Assembly (NCBI GenBank): GCA_024734555.1
Contig: JANPWX010000247.1
Span: 186,001 to 250,000, forward strand
Length of the DNA stretch: 64,000 bases
Source: Trochalopteron elliotii
Taxonomy: Eukaryota; Chordata; Aves; Passeriformes; Leiothrichidae
Direction: 5' to 3'
Shown: positions 1 through 12,100 of the stretch, one piece after another
Numbering within the stretch: the first letter of the stretch is position 1
Layout of the letters: every line of letters starts with the position of its first letter
Notes under the pieces: generated by a model
Told to the model about the DNA's origin: nothing
Database searches by the model: none
What the model saw: only the letters and a program-made list of their open reading frames with translations
Program-made: the position numbers and the translations under genes

Positions 1-2640
1 CACACACTCCATTGCTATCACAGAGTTGATCAAAGAGACACATTAAAAAAAAATAAATCTGAACTTTAAATTAACTTGGCTAGTGCCATTGGCAAAATGT
101 CTCATCTCCCACACACCATAAACCACAGAGAGGCAAGGAGAGAGAGAAAGGAAATGCACACTGAAAAAACAGATGGGAAGATGAAAGCATTGTGGACTAA
201 CACTGATACTAAAATGCATCATCTACTCCTGCCCTCAATCGATTCTCTTTGCCTGGCCAAGACAGACATCCTGAAGCAAAATGGATTCCAGGGTTTCCAT
301 ATCACTTACCTCATCAACCCCCTCCACACAACATAAATTCCTACTCTGAGTACATAGTTTATCACTAAACTAGTAAACCATGATTAACTGTGTAAAGGTA
401 AGGAACATAAATCACTGAGCTCAGATGTCATCTAAACCATTGCATATTTAGCGACCCATGGTTTTAAGAGGAGCACAACTCTCTTGACTTGTGCAATATA
501 CACACACCAGTTGGACAGGAATGAATAATCACCAAAGGGACAAAACTACAGAAACTGAATGGTCAGCACTAGTCTCACAATGACCCCAAAACATTCCTTT
601 ATCTGAACATTACCTTTTGCCTTTGATACATAAAATCATGTCATTATGTATAACACAATAAAGCTTACTTCTACACAGAACAGCCCTGGTTTGTTGGGGT
701 TTTTTAAGTTTAACTCTGATGTTTACACATCACTGCAGCTTGGTCATGACAAAACTACCCAACAGATCTCAAGAGCTTATAGGACATTACAAAGTTTAAC
801 CATCTTACCTGGCTCTGTACAGTTCTTCTCTTCATGTGTCCCATTAGGTGATGCCATCAACCTTCTATTCCTCCACATTCCTGATACAATGCTTCTGTCT
901 GAAACAGCTGACTCTTGGCCTATATTAAATAAAAAGACATTATGCCCACTAGCACCAATTTTTTCCTGCATCATCCCAGGTGGACTATGCGTGCCCACTA
1001 ACAAGGAGCATGGACAGACCATCAGAATGCAAATGGGGCAAAATCCAAGGTGTGACTGGAGCATGTGCCAATAGACATTTGCTAGGTGCTCCTGGCTCCA
1101 AAGGGAGCAACTAGGCACCATATCTGAGCTGTTGGCATGTTCCGGCTATCGGAACTATCAGAACATTTGGCTGTGACCCACTGCAGGAAAATATTCTGCA
1201 GCAAGCAAATGCTGAAGCCTGTACCTGTGAAAGTCAACACTTGCAGCTCATATATATGAAACTAGCCCAGCTATGCTGACATGAGCAAAAATCACACTTC
1301 CATTTAGTCATCATGTACTTGCACATATTACATTACTGCTTTCATGAAAAAAATTAAAATGCGTATGGATATGTTCCAGTTACATTTTAGTTTATTCTGA
1401 ACTTTTCACTCTTGGGTATGCTTAATAATATCAAGCTCGTCAAAGAAAATGGAAATCACAGTGAATTCTCATAAGTCTTAAAAAAATAAGAACTTTTTTA
1501 GAAGTCAATGGAGCTTTTGGCAAAACGCATATTCCAGAAGCATTCTCAATGAAACCTGCTAAATAGAGTATAGGAGCCCTTGTGAAATCATGTACCACAT
1601 GCAATTATAATAAAAAAAGAAAGAATAGAACCTCTCAATTAAATCACTTCCACCTCAATCTTATCCATTTCAAATGAACATATTGTAATAACAATAAAAA
1701 TTCTTCCTTGGCCATTTTAGAGTTTATGCTGTCATCACGTAATGCCTGTGTTTTTTTAGTGACTCCTGGAAAAAGAAATCTTGTTTGGAAGTTAGTTTTC
1801 CCAGAGTAAAATATTCTGAACAACAATTGTAAGAAACGTAGACAACAGATGGTCAGTGTTTATGGATAATATGTCCTGTAAATTAGCCAGCTGAAAAAAC
1901 CCTACCTGATGCAGCATACTATCAAAAATTAGGTTATGAGGGATTTAGTTGATAACCCAGGAGATTAAAAACTTTCATTAGTCATGACATTTTTCATGAA
2001 AACCTAAAAAAATTGTGGAAAACAACTGCAACAAAAAAAACCCCTTCAAGCTATGCAAACATATTCATATCCCCATTACTTGTTTCCAAGTTGAAAAAAC
2101 AAGTTGAAAGTTTTAAGATGAGCAATATGCTGATATGGTCTAAGACACCAAATTCTTATATGGATGGCTTGTTGCCATCCTAGATACAGCTCAAACAAGC
2201 CAGGCAATAATTTGAGCACAAGACCATTACAAACTATGACAAGTTCCTGCAGATTTTTCTTCCCTAAAGCACACACTTGAACTTCTGCTTTAGTTTAAGC
2301 AGATGACCCATCCTACTTGTGCTGAAATCTGCATTTCTTATATTAAATGTAGATGCTTAGTGATGGGCTTAGTCGATTTTGGTCTTAAATCTTCAAGGAC
2401 TGTTGGCAGCCCTACCTAGAGACCCAAGCGCTCTCCCAGCAACCTTCGACTTTGTATTTGAGGGATGGGAAGCATATTGCAGGATGAGGGCTTGAAGTGT
2501 CACACAGCCCAAACTGTGCCAGCAGGCAGAGGAACAAATGGGAATGATATGGTTAATTATAAGTGCATCAGTTTACCAATACAGCACATGCACAAATGAT
2601 GCAAAAGACTCTGTTATAATACTCTCTCCATAAAATGTAA
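1..2640. other. Non-coding flank left of the CpG island
   Basis: I see no gene, RNA gene or recognisable interspersed repeat here. The + strand is visibly A-rich, with many A-runs, for example around 1480-1500 and 2030-2040. Open frames are short and show no recognisable protein family. It could be intron or intergenic sequence belonging to whatever gene starts in the adjacent CpG island. The A-excess on + would suit transcription from the minus strand, but this was judged by eye only. Confidence 0.55.
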
Positions 2641-2799
2641 GATCAGCACCGTTCCCAGCCTAAAATGCAGAATTTTCTGTTAAATCTATACTGTAACGGA
2701 GGGAGAGATGTTGGGGGTGCGTGTGAGACTGAGAAAGGAGGCAGCTATAGCAGATACAGCTTAGCTTACAACCTAAGGACAAAACGAAAGGCAGCCCGA

Positions 2800-4450
2800 A
2801 GTTGCAGAGGGGACCACAGGCGGCTGGAGAGAACTGCACTCTGATGCAGCGGCAGGGGGGAAACTCCTTCAGGGTCCGTTCCCAGGCACAGAACTGCCCC
2901 GCGATGCCCTGTCGGTTCCCGACCCGAGAGGAGCGGCGGGCTCGGGGTCGGGGAGCCCCGGACGAGCAGCCGCCAGCGGCGCAGCTTCCCCCTCTCCCCG
3001 GGCTGCGGCCGCGCACCCGCCCGGCACGGGGCATTCTCCCGAGGAACCCGCGCGGGGACCNNNNNNNNNNNNNNNNNNNNNNNNNNNNNNNNNNNNNNNN
3101 NNNNNNNNNNNNNNNNNNNNNNNNNNNNNNNNNNNNNNNNNNNNNNNNNNNNNNNNNNNNNNNNNNNNNNNNNNNNNNNNNNNNNNNNNNNNNNNNNNNN
3201 NNNNNNNNNNNNNNNNNNNNNNNNNNNNNNNNNNNNNNNNNNNNNNNNNNNNNNNNNNNNNNNNNNNNNNNNNNNNNNNNNNNNNNNNNNNNNNNNNNNN
3301 NNNNNNNNNNNNNNNNNNNNNNNNNNNNNNNNNNNNNNNNNNNNNNNNNNNNNNNNNNNNNNNNNNNNNNNNNNNNNNNNNNNNNNNNNNNNNNNNNNNN
3401 NNNNNNNNNNNNNNNNNNNNNNNNNNNNNNNNNNNNNNNNNNNNNNNNNNNNNNNNNNNNNNNNNNNNNNNNNNNNNNNNNNNNNNNNNNNNNNNNNNNN
3501 NNNNNNNNNNNNNNNNNNNNNNNNNNNNNNNNNNNNNNNNNNNNNNNNNNNNNNNNNNNNNNNNNNNNNNNNNNNNNNNNNNNNNNNNNNNNNNNNNNNN
3601 NNNNNNNNNNNNNNNNNNNNNNNNNNNNNNNNNNNNNNNNNNNNNNNNNNNNNNNNNNNNNNNNNNNNNNNNNNNNNNNNNNNNNNNNNNNNNNNNNNNN
3701 NNNNNNNNNNNNNNNNNNNNNNNNNNNNNNNNNNNNNNNNNNNNNNNNNNNNNNNNNNNNNNNNNNNNNNNNNNNNNNNNNNNNNNNNNNNNNNNNNNNN
3801 NNNNNNNNNNNNNNNNNNNNNNNNNNNNNNNNNNNNNNNNNNNNNNNNNNNNNNNNNNNNNNNNNNNNNNNNNNNNNNNNNNNNNNNCGCCCCGCACTCC
3901 TCGGGCAGCGGCCGCCCCACAGCGCGCCGCGGGCTGCGAGTCAGCGCCGAGGGACGGAAACATCCATGCGGCTCCCTGCCCGCCCGGCCAACTTTGAAGT
4001 TTATCCCTTTCCTCCCTCCCTTCCTCCCCTCGCCGTCGCCAGCCGTAAGCGGCAGGTGGGTGGCTCAGCCGCCGCGGTGAGAGCAGCTGCCCGCGGAGTC
4101 TCAGCGCGGCGCCTGGCGGGCACTCAGCCCCGGCGGGCGGCTCGGCCCCTTCTCCCCGCCCCTCTCCCGCAACTTTCTGGGTGCTCCTCCGGCACCCATG
4201 GCAACGCGCATGTGCCCTCCCCCACCGCCGGCCCGAGGGGAAGGAATTAACTGGCGAAATTAATCCTTTCCCCTAAACGGCGCAGGAATGCCCCGCTCTC
4301 GGTGTCGCGCTTGGCGTCCCTGCGCGGAGGGCAGCGGGCAGCGGTAGGTGCCGCGGCGCAGAGGTGCGGGCCGGGGCCGGGGCGCCTGAGGGGCTGCAGC
4401 GCGCCGGAACGCGAGCAGCGCCCCGGGGCTGGAGGGGAGCACCGATGGCT
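2800..4450. promoter_or_regulatory. CpG island, probable promoter (interrupted by a gap)
   Basis: Sequence on both sides of the N run is very GC-rich and dense in CpG, unlike the AT-rich, CpG-poor rest of the window. Sp1-type GC boxes are visible: a CCCCGCCCC run near 4156 and GGGGCCGGGGCG near 4372. In warm-blooded vertebrates such an island normally marks the transcription start of a gene. Candidate splice donors exist on + (CAG|GTGGGT at 4055/4056, GCG|GTGAGA at 4076/4077, GCG|GTAGGT at 4343/4344). At least one exists on minus (ACAG|GTGG at 4465/4464), so direction is unresolved. No coding exon could be identified. Frames starting near 3964 (+) or 4623 (-) are open mainly because GC-rich DNA has few stop codons. 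The first exon may lie in the gap. Confidence 0.8.
3061..3887. other. Assembly gap (827 N)
   Basis: An uninterrupted run of N from 3061 to 3887 sits in the middle of the most GC-rich sequence. This is typical of sequencing or assembly dropout in avian GC-rich promoters. Open frames crossing this interval are artefacts, because N contains no readable stop codons. The true length of missing sequence may differ from 827. Confidence 0.99.
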
Positions 4451-4624
4451 CGGGGCTCTTCCACCTGTCTCAGGAGATGCGCTTCAAGAGGGGCTTCCAT
4501 GGGGAGAATGGCGTTTCTGCGCGCAGTTTGCACTGCAACGAACGCGTGGTGTTTAGGATGACAAATTAATGACCCATTTTGTGAAATGGTGGTTAGTTCC
4601 AGGCTGTGCCACCGCGATTTCATT

Positions 4625-5943
4625 CCTTTTTTTAACTAAAATTTTATGTTTACATTAATTAAGTGGTTTCTGTTAGCCAACGAGTGTTGGGAACTTCCTC
4701 CTACAGCACACGCATCGGTTCTATATTCCTCCCAGAAACGCATGAGGAAGCACATGTAGACAAAAAGGGATTAACTCATCTGATCTTCTTTTCGATACAG
4801 CATGTGGTTTACGACAGAAAGCCTTTCAGGTGATTCCCTCTGGATCGTTGTCTATATTCTTCAGAACATAAAACACGTATCTGGCATTGTTTGTCATGGT
4901 TTCATAATTATAATGCAAATAGGCTACATAAACAAATAACCACAAATAAAATATTACCAATCCTCTGTTTTCCCATCATTCAAATGTGTTTTCTAGTTTT
5001 GCTTGTGAATTCTATCCACTATAGTAAGATGCAGAAGCACAATGCTCAGGATGCTCTGGTACTACTGCATGTGAAATTGCTCTGGATTCATGCTGAAGAC
5101 TCCCAATTGTCCCAAGCGCAAAAGGCATTAACCAAGCTGAAGAACCAAAGAGGAACATTGGTGTTAATCTTGTTGCTTCTTTACATGCACATAGCTACAG
5201 TTGTGTGTCTTAGCTGTCCAAGCTCCATGGGCACCTAGGCTCTGATGGGCTTTTGACTTTCTGATTTACATTAAAGCAGGAAAACAACTGCGTGTCAGAA
5301 GAATGGCATGGAGACATGCTCCGGTCTCCTTTCTTTCCTTCCCTTTATAGCTGCTGAGAGAGGAAAAGTAACCATGAGAGCTTTTGCCTACTACAAAAAA
5401 AGGTAATAAAGATTACAAATCAGGTTATGTCTCTTGATTTCTCTCCATGGCCAGATAGGAAATCTCAAAGTTGAACCTGGAACAGTGAAAGCTCTCCCTG
5501 ACCAAAAGAATTTACAGCTAATTAGACACAGAGGCAATGGAAGCTGGATAAACTCAACAGAAGGTCTTTAGATTGGCACCTTTATTTGTAGTGGACTTGG
5601 GTTTTTTGTTGAAGACCTTTAAGTTCCAGTGAAGGTGTTGGTTGGCCATGTCAGTAGAGATGCCACTTTTTATACCCTGTCAGCAATCTTAATAGATAGG
5701 AGCTAATTCCTCACATGGCTTTCCATCACCTCTTTTCTGGGACTAAAGCCTTCCCATCTACTCAAAGTGGCAATGCAAATATTTGTCTGCCATCCTCTTT
5801 TTGTGTGTTTAATGAGAGTTGCAGTGCTGACAAGACTGTAGTTTTCTGTATGAAGATTTTACCTAGCAGTAGAAGGATGGTGACACTGGAGGGGATTGCA
5901 GAGATTTGTCGGGTTTTCAGTAAAATACATTTATAAGATGCTT
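4625..5943. other. Non-coding sequence right of the CpG island
   Basis: Composition falls abruptly to AT-rich after about 4560. No exon, repeat family or RNA gene is recognisable. An octamer-like ATGCAAAT occurs near 4912 and one A-run near 5395. Probably first-intron or intergenic DNA next to the promoter. Confidence 0.5.
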
Positions 5944-6135
5944 AGAATAATAGAATCATTAAGGTTGTAAAAGGCCTGTAAGATCATCAATTTCAACCAT
6001 TAAACCAGCAATGATAAATTCATCACTAAAGAATGTGCCCAAGTGCCACATCTACACATTTTTTGAACCCTTCCAGGGTTTTTGATTCTATCACTTCCCA
6101 GGGCAGCTTGTTCCAATGCCTGACCATTCTTCACT
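5944..6135 (-). repeat. CR1 LINE 3' fragment (old)
   Basis: Read on the minus strand, this segment ends in the characteristic CR1 3' terminus (AATGATTCTATTATTCT, at 5944-5960). It is preceded by the conserved CR1 3'-region pattern, including the complement of GGGCAGCTTGTTCCAATGCC near 6100. It is about 190 bp, 5'-truncated and strongly diverged, so an old insertion. CR1 is the dominant LINE of birds and other sauropsids, and its copies are nearly always 5'-truncated. No target-site duplication is expected for CR1. Confidence 0.85.
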
Positions 6136-9100
6136 TACAAGGGCTTCAAAGAGGCTGTTCTAATGGTTGGGTCTCTTCCCACAACTGATGAAAGTTGCTT
6201 GTGGTTTTTATGTTTACTGTGTTTATTCACTTATTTACTCTTTACACTGAAGACATTTTCAAAGCCATGGCACTCCTGATCTGAAGAGATACTGATATTA
6301 AGACATGCAATGGCAAGTTTGCCACAAGTGAGGTAAATTTGTGTCTGGAGTTGAGGCTGTCATTCATAGATATTCCATATTTGTGTCAATGTGTTGTTTA
6401 CACAAACACCATGGAAATGAACCATTGTTAGAGGTCCTGAGTTTCACATGTGAGGGATTTTCATTTATTCTGTCGGATCCTATGAACATCACGTGGATCA
6501 AACCAAACCACATGGTCAGTAAGAGGAATGCAATTATAATATTGCCTGTTTTGACATAGAGGTTTTTTCCCTTTTTTGTCTGTTATAAAGCTGTCTGGTT
6601 TAGAGTTAACAGTCAGTGACTATAGAAACCCTGAAGCCTTCCCTGTGAACCACTGAAAGCAAGAAACAAGAACCAGAACAGTGAAGGGTGCTTTTGTGAA
6701 TCCCTTACAGAGGAGAAATCTGCTACCCATGAAAGCAGGTCTCAGTGTGATGGTGTGTCTCTCCCTTTTCCTGTGTACACAAATGAGGCAGATCAAAGTT
6801 CAGACAGTACTAATCTCCTAATCATACAAGCTTCTGATTAGCATTTTTAATCAGTCTGGTGATCACAGGGCAGCCTCAAAATTGTTCTTGAATACTAAAC
6901 TTTCAGAACAGAATTCCGAACCACTTTTATTTTGCTGAGGGTTCTTTGAGAAAAGCATCAGGTAAGTCTTTGTGTAGGATGTCTCAAAGGGAAAAGGTGT
7001 GTTGCAGAATTCAGCTCCAGTTACCTCTCACCAGGAGGGTCTATTTGAGTACATCTGAGCCATTCACATGGAGGTTGTTACTGGAATGATGTCCCAACAC
7101 TTTGATTTGAGATATTCATGCTGTGTATGAGGGTACAGTGATACAGTGTTGGGGGCAAAAAAAGAAGCTAATGCTTTCTGCATAAGGTGACATTAGAGAA
7201 ACTTGCATTTTTTAAAAAATCTTAAATTATTGCTATCTCTTACTGCAAGAAGAACAACTGTGTATAAATTCAGTGAACCCTTCCATTAATAGTCTCAAAA
7301 AAAAAAAGTAAGACACACATGGTTTTCTGAGTGATGCTTTCACAGTGAGTGGTTTGGTGATACCTCAGATGTTCTGTTTCCAGTATAATCAGAACAAAAT
7401 GTTTTCCAGACTAGGTCTTGGATTGCTGAAAGAATTACGTTTTGAAAATTAAAGGTATTTGAGAAATATCATCAAAACAAAATGTAGAGGAAGAAAATAT
7501 TAAGTAGCACTTGTCTCTAAGCCAAACACAAGAAACAAATCTTCTTTCTTGTTGCTGTGTTTATCATTGTGATAATTTAACTTTTGTGTATGTCCCACGC
7601 CAAAATGTCTCACTAGAAGCACATACTAATGTTAGTTTCATCTAGCACTGCCAAATGTGCTTGTTTTTCATCTCAAGCACAATTAGTATCTTGAACTGAG
7701 AAACAGCCAAAAGGCTTTAAATTAGGAAAGTGTCTCACAGGAGATCCATGAAAGCAGCTCATCTGAGAAGAAAATATTGATGCTGCTGAGAGTTGAAGGA
7801 GAAGTATGTTTGGATTAATTTTCTATGGCACCCCCTAAAAGGAGCAGAAAAAACAGCAGCATGGCAAGGTTACTGGAAGCTGAGGCCCTGTTAGTTGGCC
7901 ATGAAGACTGTTCCAGCACAGAAGAGCAGGAAAGCTCTGGATGATTGAAAGGTCATTGTTTGTGACAGGTACCCAAACAGCCCTAGAAGCCTTTTCAAGT
8001 CTTACTTTTCTGACTGATACAACTGGCATCCCAGTATCAGCTCCTCTGTCCTGTCTGCTAGGTCAAGAGGTAATATCAAAGAAAATCCAACAATGGACCA
8101 AAAAAGCCAAAAAAGGACCCAAAAATCTCCCGTAAGCCATAAAAATTTAACTGAGAGGGAAGGCATTGGTGAGAAAGGAGTCTGGGATTCTGCCTTTTCT
8201 AGTTGGCCCAGGTGGTTTGTATAAGGAAACCATGGAGAGAATCTTAGCTTGGCACTGTTCATAATCACCTGACTGTCAAGGAAGAAACAATCCTGTGTTT
8301 ATTTAGGACCTAGTCCCTGGCAAAGGAGGGCACACAAATATGATCTGACAATACAAGCTTGCAGAAAGCACATCAATATTTAAGTGTTGAACTGTAATTC
8401 CAGGCACCCTACCTCCTTAGATGTATATATATACCCAGATGGTTTTTTAAGCACTGGTGAAAGGTGCTTTGCTGAACCATACTTGAAAAAATTAGAAAGC
8501 AGATCCATTGATGGCATCAGCACCGTGGGTTCAGCCAGAACCTCTGTGATGGGTAAACCCAGAACTGGGACCACTATATTACAGAGGAGCTCCAGCTCTA
8601 GTATTCAGGACTCATCCATGTGCTAAGATCCTCCATGTCTTTCTATGCGTTCTCAGATTTTTATCTCCCAGTTCTAGTGGAGAGTTGCCACTTGTTCTTT
8701 TCCATGCTTCAAAGGCAGAAGTATTCCTTAGTAAAGAGTTATTTCTATAGTTTAACTCAGACCTCTGTTTTGTAAATAACTGAACTGTGAGCCAAAATTT
8801 AAATGCTGTGAAGAAGTCAGTCTCACATGGTAACATGGAACCACATTTTCCTTTCACTTACCCAAGTCCTCCCTTGTGTTTTGTGTCATGCAGTTTTCCT
8901 ACTGCTGTTTTCTCTTTAATAATCTAGGGTAATGCTACTTTGTATTTCTGATGAGCATCTGTGGTTACACCACACATTCAACACTTAGCTAGGATCCACA
9001 CACTCACCAAAACTCCACTTGGGAGTTTAACAACAGTATGCAGAGATACTACAAGCAAGAGTTTCTTATATCCTTCATGCCATGAGCAACCGCACATAAG

Positions 9101-12100
9101 CACAAGAAGGAGGTCAAGATGATGCATATAATCTTCCTTCCATACAGTAAGTACAAACGGTACCAACCAGATGTATACACTTGATGTGATCATTAAAGTA
9201 CAAGAAAATAAGATCAGTTGACTCTTTATCTCCCACATGTGCTGTTAACAAATTTTAGTTTAGGTGCCTCAGCTCTATTCATTTCTTCAAGCCCACCAAA
9301 ATGTCTTCTTGCAGGACAGAAGGAGAGGCATTGTGCATATCAGTGGTATTCAATGTGTCCTTCTGCTCATAAGGTTTCAATCAACATCTCGCTAAAAAAA
9401 GGGATTTTGTTAGAACAACCTCAATATTTGCACCCTTAAATCAATATTATCTAAGCCCTCCAAATTCATCCAGCATCTATGTTTAAAGCCCTCTAGATTT
9501 CTCAGGGATATAGGCATCTGATTAAATCCTTGCCAGATTTGAAGAACTCATCCATGTGCATAAAGCTGTACGGAAATGGGGGTTAAATTGCAGGGACTGT
9601 TACACAGCATATGCTCTCTACATACATACTGTCTGTTTCAGTTTCTCAAGTTTTCTGTCTCCAGTGAATTCCAGTGTCAACTTTACTTTGTTTTCATTTT
9701 GCCACTGGTTTTCTATTCCTCTCTGGTCTCAGAGTCACTTTCTCTTCTGCCTATTTCTCTACTTCCCTTATGCTTTTCCTCTGTTTGCTACACAACTTTG
9801 TTCCTCACTTCTTGATTTTCTAGGCCCAGTGCAAATTTCTCATTTCTTCCTCTCTCTGTATACAGAATGCTTTTCTCCTCTTCAAATCTACACATGGGTT
9901 CAAGCTTAGTATTGATTCTAAGACCTAGTCCCAGAGGACTGGGGAAGTTTGACTGTGCTTACCCTTAACTGTGAGGAATGAGGTTAGCTGACATCATGCT
10001 AAACACAAGGGACTGGGGCTAATCACAGCACTTTTTTCCATCAGTATAAAACACATTTGTTTGTTCTTCATAATCTTGTTCCACTCCCAGATAAAAGAAC
10101 TAAATTCAGCTGCATAAAATGCTCTCCATTTCTTTTCTTTCTGGGAAGTTTTGTATGTCTGAAATAAGTGAAATTCAAAACAGCTACTGAGGAGACATCT
10201 TCACACACTTCAGTCAACCACACTTTTTTTCAGCTTTCATTCCTACTGGGAATTCTTTCCAAAACCCTTTGCTAGTCCCTCAGAATGAGAAGGATCATTA
10301 ACTAAGCAAAAATTGATTCCTTACAGTGAGAAAAATTTTCAACAGCTATGTGTTAGCCCAAACCACAGGCTGCTGTGATCTTATGAATACACAGGAGAAG
10401 GCTTCCTGTGTATTTGGAAAATTCTCTCTCAAAAAAACCCCTCAGGTGGTGTCAGTGCTTGAAAACCTGAAGGCCAAACAGGTCCAGTGAAATTCCTGTT
10501 GGGGTAGCTGGGAGAGACTCGATAGGGCAGCTCCTCTCCCAAATTAGGTTAGAAAGAGAAGAAGAGCAAGTATTCATTCTTAGTGACTGTGGAAAAAAGC
10601 AACTGCAACACCAAACACTGTATATACATACAAGTGCAGGAACATAAGTGCAGGAACATGTGTCCTGATGACTGATGTCCTTGAAACAACAATATTGGAA
10701 AGATGAGAACTGTCTTTATTTGGTGACTTGTAGAACACCTGCTTGAAGGAACCTGGAAAGGTCATCTTGTTAATTCCCTTTTCCTAAGGCAACACCAACT
10801 CTCCCTAATGTTGAGTGGGCTTGTTCTGAAACTTAATACCCATTTTTATACTGAAATTGCTGTTTGACTGCCTATCAAAGCTTTTAAAATAAAATTATGG
10901 TGAAAAATGTTAAGAAAATTTACACCTCCTACTTTGGCTGGCATCTTTTTTTAACACTGCTAGTGAGCAGAGCTTGGGTAGTTCTGGGAATTTTCCTCCT
11001 CATATGACCACTGATTTTCAAAAACAAAAGTTTATTCTATTGAAAACCTCTCAAGTTAAAGCAAAAAGGAATTGTGACTGTCAATCAGAGAAGGAGAAGA
11101 ATATTCTTAGTATTTGTTTCTGTAAAGTTAGTAGAAATCAGGTTCTTTTATAGGCAGTAGGAAGAAAACAACCTTGTCCTAGGAAGATAAATTCAGTGTA
11201 TAAGATCATGTAAAATGATAGTCTAGAGGGAATGGCAGTCAGAGAAATCAAGTGAGTGGGAATAGTGCTCAATGGAGTGTTTTGTATGAGGAATTCAGGG
11301 CATTTATTTCATTGCTGTTTCATGTTGTCTCACATGGAAAAGATAAGAAAGGGGGGTTCATTTGCTCCCCATTATGTTCAGAGAAGAGGAAAGAATTGAA
11401 AAGGCTGGTTTGAAATTCAGGTTTAGAACAGGAAGGAGAAAAGTTTTTGTCTAAGGAGGCATTTAAGGGAAGGAAGGAAGGGAGAGCTTTGGTACACAAA
11501 AACAGGAGATCTAAGCCAGTGGGCTGGGCACAGTCATTGGTGGGAGCAGGCAGAGAGAATCTGAATCAAAGTGGATCAGAAGGGTGAGTGAAACAAACTA
11601 GACTAGGGAAATGAGCACCACTACATCTACTTTGAAGATCAAGTCCTGTACTGTGAATTTGAAAAGGGTTGGTGTAGCAGGAGAGAGACATCACTGTATC
11701 TGCAGCACATTAAGAATTCTCCATAGAAGTTCCCTTTAAGTTTACAAAAATGGCCACAGCACAGCCCCCTCCAAACCCAGATAATTGATGTTTGATGTTT
11801 GTTACCCTTTGTGAAAAGACACAGTTAAAGCAAATGTTGGTGTATTTTCAAATGCTGGCAGGAATGCTTTTTACAGTATTTCCATGTTAGCTTCCTAACA
11901 GATTTTACAGCAAAATATCAAGAAAATTTGTAGCTATTGCCAATTTTAACAAGAAATGTTTATCACTGGAATATAATAAATACCACACTCCTGTAAATAA
12001 ATTTTTTGCTGCTCCGAACTCCTTGTAGAGTTTAGCAGCAGGATCTTTTAGCCAGGCTTGGTCATAAGTGTGCTCAGCTGCCTCTCAACATCAGGGTAGC

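Noticed and set aside
646..1074. 142-codon frame on + with an overlapping 114-codon minus frame
   Set aside because: No recognisable motif, A-rich non-coding context, both strands equally open.
2766..4250. Frames of 364-482 codons on both strands across the CpG island
   Set aside because: They are held open by 827 N and by low stop density in GC-rich DNA; the readable parts have no family resemblance.
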